41,638 bases of DNA, taken from the IMG/VR virus record IMGVR_UViG_3300042992_000431, positions 1 through 41,638 of that record. The stretch is one strand, 5' to 3'. Under the pieces are notes generated by a model. That model worked only from the letters and a program-made list of their open reading frames with translations, had not been told where the DNA came from and made no database searches. This document shows positions 20,122 through 28,300 of the stretch, one piece after another. The stretch comes from a virus. The stretch's first letter is position 1; each line of letters starts with the position of its first letter. Position numbers and translations under genes: made by a program.

Positions 20122-20197
20122 GTACTCTAGATCATTTCGTCTTGAGCTTGATATGATTCGCTCCGCACTTACGGAGTACGCAGAACAGCAGCGATGA
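19979..20197 (+). CDS. Hypothetical helical protein, 72 aa
   Basis: A 72-residue helical protein (MTLEQLSRVYFIATSRISAG...) with a possible membrane-free helix bundle. Its front half lies inside the resolvase gene in another frame, and its stop overlaps the glycosyltransferase start (ATGA). The coupling to the next gene supports it. Family unknown. Confidence 0.55.
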   Translation: MTLEQLSRVYFIATSRISAGSAELYEDLHDQKGSPLLDPKQVSEITNKYSRSFRLELDMIRSALTEYAEQQR

Positions 20198-21156
20198 TAA
20201 CCTTGGTGCACATCGATGGGCTTAGTGGGATTAACTACCACAGGCTCATCGTTCCACTTAGACGCCTTATTAATCAAGGCGTCAACATACATTGGATAGA
20301 ATCATTAAATGAGCTGAAGGACATCAATCTAGATGTTGTAACAAGCTTAATTATATCGCGTAAAGCTTCCGTTACTAACCATAAAAAGTTCAGTCAAATG
20401 CTTAAAAGTCACGGAGTTAAGTTGATACTTGACAACGATGACTACTGGGACCTGAACAACGGAAACCCCGCGAAGGGACTTTACGAAATATACTACGGCC
20501 CAGACATCAAGAAGACCATAAGGATTGCCGACGTCATATGGACGCCGTCTCACTACCTGGCCAAACAGATGAAGGCTGTAAACCCTAATGCTGTTATTGA
20601 GTTTGTAAACAACTCCATAGACGACGCAGAGGACCAGTGGAAGAACATCCGTAAGTACAGCTCTAGCGATCTTCGCTTCGGTTATGCCGGAGCACTTGGC
20701 CACCTAAGTGACATAAAGGAGATGAAGTACGACTTCTCAAAGGTGTATACCTTTGGAGTGAAGGGTATGGACTACGACGAGATCCTAAAGTTCGACAAGC
20801 TATCCGAGCCTAGAGACATCTGGAACTACGGAAAGCTCTACAAGAACTTTGATGTAAGTCTTGTTCCTCTTTCAAGGAACAGATTTAACTGGTGCAAGAG
20901 CGACCTTAAAATTGTCGAAGCGGCTTGGACTAGGACAGCGGTCATAGCGTCCAACACAAAGCCTTACAATGGCATTATACGCCACGGAGAGACTGGTCTT
21001 CTATGTTCCACACCTAAGGAGTGGGAGGAGGCTATCGAATCGATGGATAAGAAGACAGCAAAGAAGATGGCAAACAATCTCTTTGAGGATATCAAGGACC
21101 ACGAGGACTACAACCTCGACAAGATAAACCTCAAGCGATTGAAGCATCTTGTATGA
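20194..21156 (+). CDS. GT4-type glycosyltransferase
   Basis: The 320-residue protein shows the GT-B layout. The N-terminal acceptor domain has VHIDGLSGINYHRL and later LILDNDDYWDL. The C-terminal donor-binding domain has VSLVPLSRNRFNWCKSDLKIVEAAW (residues about 222-246), then TAVIAS, then IIRHGETGLLCSTPKEWEEAI. The ExxG/A-rich loop and KxxLKxxE element are typical of family 4 transferases. It may glycosylate modified phage DNA bases, virion proteins or a host target. The replication operon context favours DNA or early host modification, but that is inference. Confidence 0.8.
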   Translation: MITLVHIDGLSGINYHRLIVPLRRLINQGVNIHWIESLNELKDINLDVVTSLIISRKASVTNHKKFSQMLKSHGVKLILDNDDYWDLNNGNPAKGLYEIYYGPDIKKTIRIADVIWTPSHYLAKQMKAVNPNAVIEFVNNSIDDAEDQWKNIRKYSSSDLRFGYAGALGHLSDIKEMKYDFSKVYTFGVKGMDYDEILKFDKLSEPRDIWNYGKLYKNFDVSLVPLSRNRFNWCKSDLKIVEAAWTRTAVIASNTKPYNGIIRHGETGLLCSTPKEWEEAIESMDKKTAKKMANNLFEDIKDHEDYNLDKINLKRLKHLV

Positions 21157-21566
21157 TCAAGTACGAGAGGGAGCTCTTCAACCTCATAAAGGAGAGAATT
21201 GCCGATGACCTCAAGGTCAGCGAGCATAATATGTCTAAGTACGACTGCTACTCTCTTGTCCACAACTCGGACATAGAACTTAAGTGCCGTAACCTTCACT
21301 ACGATGACCTACTCATCGAGAAGGCCAAGTACGACGCCCTTATCGAAAGGGCGGCAATGTTTGGTACGCTGCCTGTATACATCAATTCAACCCCTAATGG
21401 GGTCTGGTCGTTCCGCTTGAGCGAACTCCCAGAGCCCAAGTGGGAGGAGCGAAGGATGCCAAAGACCACCCATTTCACCAATAACAATATGATTGTCAAG
21501 ATGGTGGGTTACTACAACATTTCTTTAGGAAAAGATATCACAGAGTTGCTAGGATTGAGCAAGTAG
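21153..21566 (+). CDS. Putative PD-(D/E)XK nuclease-like protein
   Basis: This 137-residue protein has a conserved-looking core with Asp31, NSDIELKCRN (Glu42-Leu-Lys44), LIEKAKYDALIERA, LPVYINSTPNGVWSFRLSEL, and TTHF...NNNMIVKMVGYY. A strand ending ELK, then a Lys/Tyr helix, then a YI-xx-GxxxF hairpin resembles small PD-(D/E)XK nucleases of the VRR or resolvase type. The call is from pattern only. It ends just before the nrd promoter and terminator. Confidence 0.5.
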   Translation: MIKYERELFNLIKERIADDLKVSEHNMSKYDCYSLVHNSDIELKCRNLHYDDLLIEKAKYDALIERAAMFGTLPVYINSTPNGVWSFRLSELPEPKWEERRMPKTTHFTNNNMIVKMVGYYNISLGKDITELLGLSK

Positions 21567-21577
21567 CACTATCTTCG
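21546..21577 (+). promoter_or_regulatory. Promoter-like TTG-N21-TATCTTCG before nrdB
   Basis: TTG at 21546-21548 and TATCTTCG at 21570-21577 (21 bases apart) precede nrdB. A terminator-like hairpin lies just past the expected start site, so transcription may be attenuated. Confidence 0.45.
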
Positions 21578-21588
21578 CAATCCGTTTT

Positions 21589-21616
21589 GGGCCACCTAGT
21601 GTGGCCCTTTCTTTTC
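21589..21616 (+). terminator. Rho-independent terminator or attenuator before nrdB
   Basis: GGGCCAC-CTAGT-GTGGCCC is a perfect 7-bp stem followed by TTTCTTTTC. It ends the upstream operon, or acts on transcripts started at 21577. Confidence 0.8.
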
Positions 21617-21635
21617 TAACCTTAACAATAATCCT

Positions 21636-22625
21636 ATGCTGTTTGACGAACGTATCCCCTACAAACCTTTCGAATATCCGATATACTATACTGAAGGGTG
21701 GCTCAAGCAGGCTCAGGCTTTCTGGCTGCACACAGAGATATCTATGCAGAACGACGTCAAGGACTTTAGGGAGAACCTAAGCCCAAGCGAGAAGAACCTC
21801 GTGGGTAACATCCTCCTAGGCTTCGCCCAGACAGAGACAGCTGTTGCCGACTACTGGACTGGGATGGTTACCAAGTGGTTCCCTAAGCACGAAATCAAGC
21901 AGATGGCTATGATGTTCGGCTCACAGGAGACCATCCACGCCACCGCATACAGCTACCTCAACGAGACGCTAGGTCTTGAGGACTTTGAGGCCTTCCTTCA
22001 GGAGCCAGCAACGGTCGCTAGGTTTGAGAATCTAGTAGACACCAAGGCCGAGTACAGCCATACAATACTTAAGATAGACCCCAAGGCACGTCAGGACGTC
22101 GCACGCTCTATAGCGGTCTTCTCTGCCTTCGCTGAGGGTATGGCGCTCTACTCCTCCTTTGCTGTTCTCTACTCGTTTCAGATGCGTAATCTGCTAAAGG
22201 GAGTCGGTCAACAGATGAAGTGGTCCGTGAGGGATGAGTCCCTCCACTCCAAGATGGGATGCATCTTGTTCAACCATATGTGCGAGGAAGATTCGTATAT
22301 CCGCGCAGGCGTCAAGGAAAAGATTGAGGAGGCTGCTAGGGTAGCTGTTGATATGGAGCTGAACTTTATCGACAAGATGTTTGAGATGGGAGACCTCGAG
22401 AACCTCAAGGCTTCGGACCTAAAAGAATTTATTAAAAAAAGAGGCAATGAAAAGTTGCGGGAGTTAGGCTACGATGGTATCTTTGAGTATGACGAGTCAA
22501 AGGCTTCACAGCTTGATTGGTTCTACCACTTAACCGGTGGGCATACTCATACTGACTTTTTCTCTATACGTCCTACTGATTACTCAAAGGCCAACGAGGG
22601 AGAAGACTTTGAGAACATTTGGTAA
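21636..22625 (+). CDS. nrdB: Ribonucleotide reductase small subunit, class I
   Basis: The 329-residue protein carries the class I radical-generating site. Ligands are predicted at Glu67 (QTETAVADY), Glu98 and His101 (SQETIHATAY), Glu167 (AFAEGM), and Glu201 and His204 (RDESLH), with the radical tyrosine at Tyr105, seven residues after Glu98. Spacing matches E. coli NrdB (84/115/118/204/238/241, Tyr122). The first ligand is Glu where E. coli has Asp84. It makes the radical that NrdA uses to reduce ribonucleotides to deoxyribonucleotides for phage DNA. Confidence 0.95.
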   Translation: MLFDERIPYKPFEYPIYYTEGWLKQAQAFWLHTEISMQNDVKDFRENLSPSEKNLVGNILLGFAQTETAVADYWTGMVTKWFPKHEIKQMAMMFGSQETIHATAYSYLNETLGLEDFEAFLQEPATVARFENLVDTKAEYSHTILKIDPKARQDVARSIAVFSAFAEGMALYSSFAVLYSFQMRNLLKGVGQQMKWSVRDESLHSKMGCILFNHMCEEDSYIRAGVKEKIEEAARVAVDMELNFIDKMFEMGDLENLKASDLKEFIKKRGNEKLRELGYDGIFEYDESKASQLDWFYHLTGGHTHTDFFSIRPTDYSKANEGEDFENIW

Positions 22626-22636
22626 GAATTAAATTT

Positions 22637-22945
22637 ATGAACAACAATACAATCGCATCTATTATTTTTTACGAGATAAGAAACGAGTATGGCCTCAGCA
22701 TTTCTCATATACGTAACAAGACTCGTATATCCTATGTGCGTGAGGCACGCCAGGTGTTTACTCAGCTTATGCGAGAGCACTCATCAATGACCACCACGGA
22801 GATTGGTAGGCTAGTAAACAGAGACCACTCTACGGTGGTCGCCACTACAAAGGCGGTAGGTCGTGAACTAGATACAAACAAAGTATATCGAAATCGTTAT
22901 AGTAAGATGAAGTTTAACATAGAATCAAAAATCAACAATGTCTAA
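22637..22945 (+). CDS. DnaA domain IV-like DNA-binding protein
   Basis: The 102-residue protein (from the ATG at 22637) is about the size of DnaA domain IV alone. It has ISYVREARQVFTQLMREHSS followed by MTTTEIGRLVNRDHSTVVAT, which matches the ARQxxMxL...IGxxFGGRDHTTVLHA signature (RDHSTV at 62-67). There is no AAA+ ATPase part. It may recognise DnaA-box-like DNA to control replication or transcription, for example of the RNR genes that flank it. It overlaps the nrdA start by eight bases. Confidence 0.75.
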   Translation: MNNNTIASIIFYEIRNEYGLSISHIRNKTRISYVREARQVFTQLMREHSSMTTTEIGRLVNRDHSTVVATTKAVGRELDTNKVYRNRYSKMKFNIESKINNV

Positions 22946-24716
22946 GAATTTTGCAGAGAGCCTAGGGTGGGAAGTCGGAGTTGACTTCCCCGAGTGGGGA
23001 AACACAGAGGAGTACGTGAAGACCATATCGCGTGGCTACCTCATCAATGACGAGAAGCCTAAGGATGCGTACCTACGGGTCGCTAAGGCGGCGGCACACC
23101 GCCTAAATCGACCCGAGCTTGCCAGCAAGTTCTACGGCTACATATGGAACAACTGGCTTGGCCTTGCCACACCAGTGCTTGCCAATATGGGAACAGATCG
23201 TGGGCTTCCGATCTCCTGCTTCGGCGTTGACATTGGCGACAGCATCCACGACATCGGGATGAAGAACCTCGAGACTATGCTGCTGGCCAAGCACGGCGGT
23301 GGTGTAGGCATCGGACTCAATATGCTACGTCCCGCAGGGTCACCTATATCCAACAGCAATGGGACAACCGATGGTGTGGTCCCCTTCTGTAAGATATACG
23401 ACTCAACGATACTCGCCACCTCACAGGGCAACGTGCGCAGAGGTGCTGCATCGGTGAACCTAAGCATAGAGCACGGAGACTTTTGGGAGTGGATTGAAAT
23501 CCGCGAACCAAAGGGAGACGTCAACCGTCAGTGTCTCAACCTAAACCAGTCGGTCATTGTATCCGATAAGTTTATGCGGAAGCTAGAGGACGGCGACGAT
23601 GAGTCACGCCGTCGCTGGTCTAAGGTGCTGCAGAAGCGCAAGGCCACAGGCCAGCCGTACATTATGTACCGCGGCAACGTCAACAAGCAGAACCCAGAGA
23701 TGTACAAGCACAACGGGCTGAAGGTCTTTATGACTAACATCTGCTCCGAGATTACCCTTTACACCGACGAGTCCCACAGCTTTGTTTGCTGTTTATCCTC
23801 ACTGAATCTTGCCAAGTATGACGAGTGGAAGGACACAGACGTTGTATACTACTCCACGTTCTTTTTGGACGGTGTGTTGGAGGAGTTCATCCAGAAAGCC
23901 AAGAATATGAGGGGCTTCGAAAATTCGGTTCGTTCTGCTGAAAAGGGACGGGCACTTGGACTGGGCGTACTCGGATGGCACACCTACCTACAGCAACGTG
24001 GAGCCCCATTTGAGGGGCTACAGGCGCAGATTGAGACGCGCCGTATCTTCTCCCACATCAAGATGGAATCAGAGCGTGCTAGCCGCGATATGGCTAAGAT
24101 GTTCGGAGAGCCTCTATGGTGCCGTGGCTTTGGTGTTCGCAACACCCACCTACGCGCTATAGCGCCTACGGTGTCCAACTCCAAGCTCAGTGGTAACGTG
24201 AGTGCAGGCATCGAGCCTTGGGCCGCTAACGTATTCACCGAGCAGTCTGCCAAGGGTACTTTCATACGCAAGAACCCAACCTTAGAGCGGGTTCTGCGTA
24301 AGATAGGAATCAACAACAAAGAGACCTGGGATCAGATACTCGCCGACGAAGGATCCGTTCAGAACATAGGCGAGCTTGATGGTTGGATTTACCAGAAGGG
24401 TAAGCTGATGCAAAGCAATGAGGCTGACCCTATGATGGATGTAGTTCTAGTAAAGGAGGTCTACAAGACCTTTAAGGAAATCAATCAGCTAGACCTAATC
24501 TACCAAGCGGGAATCCGACAGCAGTACATAGACCAGTCTGTGTCATTGAACCTTGCGTTCCCTACTGAGGCTACACCTAAGTGGATCAATCAAGTACATA
24601 TGGAGGCTTGGAACCAAGGAATAAAGACGCTGTACTATATGCGAACAGAGTCTGTGCTTCGTGGTGATATAGCCGTAAAGGCTATGAGCCCCGACTGTCT
24701 TTCCTGCGATGGGTAG
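22938..24716 (+). CDS. nrdA: Ribonucleotide reductase large subunit, class I
   Basis: The 592-residue protein has the catalytic residues of class I NrdA. The redox cysteines are Cys94 (LPISCFG) and the Cys284/Cys285 pair. The active-site loop is Asn267-Ile-Cys269-Ser-Glu271. The radical-transfer pair is Tyr566-Tyr567, and the C-terminal shuttle pair is Cys587 and Cys590. At under 600 residues it is shorter than E. coli NrdA (about 760), and no ATP-cone is seen at the N-terminus, so feedback by dATP through that domain is probably absent. It ends the plus-strand arm, converging on minus-strand genes six bases away. Confidence 0.95.
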   Translation: MSKNFAESLGWEVGVDFPEWGNTEEYVKTISRGYLINDEKPKDAYLRVAKAAAHRLNRPELASKFYGYIWNNWLGLATPVLANMGTDRGLPISCFGVDIGDSIHDIGMKNLETMLLAKHGGGVGIGLNMLRPAGSPISNSNGTTDGVVPFCKIYDSTILATSQGNVRRGAASVNLSIEHGDFWEWIEIREPKGDVNRQCLNLNQSVIVSDKFMRKLEDGDDESRRRWSKVLQKRKATGQPYIMYRGNVNKQNPEMYKHNGLKVFMTNICSEITLYTDESHSFVCCLSSLNLAKYDEWKDTDVVYYSTFFLDGVLEEFIQKAKNMRGFENSVRSAEKGRALGLGVLGWHTYLQQRGAPFEGLQAQIETRRIFSHIKMESERASRDMAKMFGEPLWCRGFGVRNTHLRAIAPTVSNSKLSGNVSAGIEPWAANVFTEQSAKGTFIRKNPTLERVLRKIGINNKETWDQILADEGSVQNIGELDGWIYQKGKLMQSNEADPMMDVVLVKEVYKTFKEINQLDLIYQAGIRQQYIDQSVSLNLAFPTEATPKWINQVHMEAWNQGIKTLYYMRTESVLRGDIAVKAMSPDCLSCDG

Positions 24717-24721
24717 GTATT

Positions 24722-24856
24722 TTACTTCTTGCTGCTGCAGGAAGCGTGGGGGCAGTTTCCGTCACAGGCTACTGGCCTTGTGACGCACCATCCAACTACT
24801 GCTGGATCGAGGGGCCTGCCTTCGTAAGACGGGTCTTTTTCTTTAACCCTGCCCAC
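24722..24856 (-). CDS. Cys-rich miniprotein, 44 aa, GTG start
   Basis: A 44-residue frame from GTG at 24854-24856 ends WCVTRPVACDGNCPHASCSSKK*, with Cys spaced 7, 4 and 5 residues apart. It overlaps the end of the basic miniprotein gene by 14 bases and stops six bases past the nrdA stop. No ATG lies upstream in frame. The four-Cys cluster suggests a metal site. The gene is supported by context only. Confidence 0.45.
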   Translation of the reverse strand: MGRVKEKDPSYEGRPLDPAVVGWCVTRPVACDGNCPHASCSSKK

Positions 24857-24983
24857 GATAGGACTTGGAGTACAGCTTAGAGGTCTTGAGCTTGCTGCTC
24901 TTGGTCTTGGAATGTACGCCCGGCCTGCTTACTTTAGGCTTTGCTTGGAAGGTTGATGCTGTTTGTGCTTTGGTTTTAGCCAT
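24843..24983 (-). CDS. Basic miniprotein, 46 aa
   Basis: Starts at the ATG at 24983, whose A is the last base of the upstream TAA. The 46-residue product is almost all Lys, Ser, Thr and Arg, with the core RPGVHSKTKSSKLKTSKLYS and end YRGQG. I recall similar VKRPGVHxKTKxSKLKxSKxY proteins in many phages. It may bind nucleic acid or the virion. No proven function. Confidence 0.65.
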   Translation of the reverse strand: MAKTKAQTASTFQAKPKVSRPGVHSKTKSSKLKTSKLYSKSYRGQG

Positions 24984-25396
24984 TATCTGAATCGGTATAA
25001 AAACATCATAACGACAAGTGCTGCCGCTAAGAACAAAAGTAGGTAATCTTTTACCTTGCCCGTTTTGCTTTCCGGCTGAACTAATTGCGGTGGACACTCA
25101 GCTTGGACGCTTACCGCGTAGGGAACTTCCTTTACCAATGTTTTCACTATCATCTTGTCTTGGTACTTCGTGATGACAATTTTGACGGTGTCGTTTTCAA
25201 TCACCGCAGAGTCGCCATTATCTAGAACAGCAACTGTGTCAACTAGATACACTGGTGGGGTGATGATGGTATCCCAGACCGTAATGGTGACTGGCTTCAG
25301 TATTGAAGGGTCCTTCTTTACTGCTTTGTTGAGATGATAGGTGGCGCTGCATCCTGTAAGAAGTGCAGCGACCACTAGGGTTGATAGGTATTTCAT
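24983..25396 (-). CDS. Putative unimolecular spanin (lipobox plus C-terminal TM)
   Basis: The 137-residue protein starts with a lipoprotein signal (MKYLSTLVVAALLTGC, Cys16). It ends with a membrane helix (residues 117-137, DYLLLFLAAALVVMMFLYRF). The periplasmic middle is strand-rich. An outer-membrane lipid anchor and an inner-membrane helix in one chain is the architecture of u-spanins such as T1 gp11, which fuse the two membranes at lysis. The M15 endolysin is about 19 kb away on the other minus arm, an uncommon separation. Other envelope roles are possible. Confidence 0.65.
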   Translation of the reverse strand: MKYLSTLVVAALLTGCSATYHLNKAVKKDPSILKPVTITVWDTIITPPVYLVDTVAVLDNGDSAVIENDTVKIVITKYQDKMIVKTLVKEVPYAVSVQAECPPQLVQPESKTGKVKDYLLLFLAAALVVMMFLYRFR

Positions 25397-28300
25397 TTTT
25401 TCTCTGGTATTTCGTATCCGTACAGCACGTAAGCTTCTTCGTTTGGTTTTAGTGCTCGTTTAACATTTTTGTTTGCATCAGCAATCATCTTGTAGTTTCC
25501 TTTCTTGATTCCAATGTTTGTAATTGACTTGTACATCTTCTTGATTTCGTCAAGCTCTGCAAGCCTGTTGTCCCTAGATGCCCCAGTTAAGTCGCTGTAC
25601 TGCTCCTTCTTTGTACGGAACTGATCCGTAAAGTAGTAGAACTGAACTGGGATGTTGAACTCATAGTCACGGATAACTGCACGAGAAGCAACTCGCCCAA
25701 CAGCATCAAGCGGGCTGTACTTATCGGCCTCGGTCTCAAGACGTTTTTGCTCATCGCGGTACGATGATGCAATAAACGGAGGAATAATCAATGACTTTAG
25801 TGTGTGACCACCATACTTGTAACCCTTCGTTAGTTTGCTGTCGTAGCTGTTGGTTATATCCCTTCCGTAAAAGTCCTTGTTTTCTGCAAGATTAGTTAAG
25901 AACGAGATACCCATATTAGGTTGAAGTAGGTCAACAACATACGCTGGGAAAGATAATGGGTCTGTAGCTAGGTCAAAGAAGCTTCCATATGGATCCTCCA
26001 TAGAGTAGTCATAGGCAGTTGCAATGCCTTCCTTACTAACCTTAGTAGGTATAATGCTGTGTCCCTCCATCCAGTTTGGGCGGTTGTTCTTGATGTCCTC
26101 CTCAAGCTCATCATCATCCCCAAGTGCAAGAGATGCCAAGATGGACGTTATAGCTAAACGAGCTCCCATAATTGCAGCAGACCCAGCAAGACGACGAGAC
26201 CCAGCTTTAATGTACTCAGCCTTTTGTTCTGGAGTCAAAGTCTTATCAGTCATACCCTTCATAAGGTCCTGCTGTCCGTTACGAATGTTTGCGCTGAAAC
26301 TACGAAGGGATTCAAACTCAAAAGACAGGAAGTCTCCCGCTGGAAGTTTAGCGAGTGATGCGTACCACTTTGGCAACCTAGAAAACGTTGGCGTGTTCTG
26401 CTTCACAAACTCAGCCGCCTCAGCGTGGACCTTATTCTTCTGAGCGTCAGTAAGCGAGTCGTATGACTTCCCGTACATCTTCTTTGCAAATGATTGAATC
26501 TCTGAACGGAAGATTACTAGCTTGGTGTAGTCGTCAACGGCAGCATACTTCTGACCCACTACAGAGTCAAAGTTCTTGATTAAGTTTCTCGCCCTGTCAA
26601 CATAACTAATGTAGTCGTTATCGTTCCCGGTTAAAGTGCGAGAGTATATGGCGTTTGTAAACCCTAAAAGGTTAGCGTTTACGTCTTGACCAATGATGCC
26701 ATTGTCACCCATAATCTTGATAAGGGCCTCAGTCTCCGCGTCTGTTTCTCCATTTGCAAATAATTGAGCACGACGCTTAATGTCTCTTACAATGCTAGGG
26801 TTAATCACTCCATTTGCTGCCATAGTATACCAGCCACCAGTAAGGTTTTTACGCCACGTCGGAAGGTTATATATAACCTTAGACTTACGAGCAAGCTGAA
26901 GGGTCGTTAGGTATCCACTCATCCATATGTTATCAGACTCATAGATGTTCTGATTTGTGATTGCCTCATACACATCACGGTGAACGAATCGCCCATTAAG
27001 GGGGGAGAACTTATCCTTTACCTCTTTGTATTCACCAGTTGACTTCTCAGCGTCCGTCACCTCGTTCTTGATGAACTGGGTGCCGCCAAGTGATTCGCTT
27101 ATCGCGTAGAGCATATGGCCCTTGTACTTGATGTTTGATAGAGCAATTGTCGTGTCAATAAATCGAATAATTGGATCACGCTCCTTGCCTAGCAAATTTT
27201 GGATTGTCTCAGGCAATTCTTTGCGGCGTAGGAACTGTTCGCTTGGCAGCTTTATTCCAGATGGACTTACAATTCCAAGCTTCTTAAAGTCGCTTCCGTT
27301 GCGAATCTTTTCGATGTCGGCAATGTAGTCGTCTATTGCTTTTGTTGCCTCCTTTAAAGTCTCGTCGTGAAGTAGCTCGAAGAACTCTCCAGCCTCATCT
27401 TCTTTAAAGCCTTCCTTATCGATGAGGTCATTAATTTTCTTTGACCGTAAAATCTCATACTCATAAGCAATAGCGTCACGACGTGCCGCATTTGACGGCT
27501 TAAAGTTCTTATCCTTCCAAAATCTATAACTGCCACGCATATATTGACCAAAGTTGTCAATAATTGTATTAACAGTTTCCTCTGGCATCGCGTGAAACTC
27601 TGGGCTGTTCACAAAGTCATCGGCAAACGAATCAATGTAGTTACGCATCGCATTTGCCTGTCCAAATATCAGACTCCCATTAGGCTTAGACTCTAGTATT
27701 CTTTGATTCTCCGGGGTAAGTGTTCCATCAAAGATGTTACCCACTAAGTCAATAGTCTGAACATCTGCTTTTTTAAGCAGTTGATTCAGACCTTTTGTGA
27801 ACTTCTTAATCTCACGACCCTCTACAGATAGCTGAGAACTCATACGCTCCTTAAATACCCGAATTTGCTTCTGGGTATCACTCCAAACAAAAGTCTTAGC
27901 TGTATTAACAGCTCTCTGCTTAAATGATAGCTGTTCTTTATCTAGGATTTCTTCACGTACATCACGAGAAGATGACTCTTTTAAATAGTTAGCTTCGTCC
28001 TTAATAAGGTTGTCGTTCAGCTTTCCAAAGTTGAAGATTACAGCCTCATAAAAGTCATCAGTTTGGAATCCATCATAACCAACAGATAGCATAGCTTCAG
28101 AAAAATCTGTGAAACTAAGAATGTAATCGTTATCTAAAAACTTACGCAAGTCATCAATAGAATACTTACCATATTTAGAATCACCAGATATGGTAGAACT
28201 TATTTTTAATGCGTTATCTAGTGGAGTCTTTAATGATTTTGGTATTAATTCAATGCCTTTAAATAGGCCCTGAAGTTTTAAAATCCGAGCTTCAGCCAAT

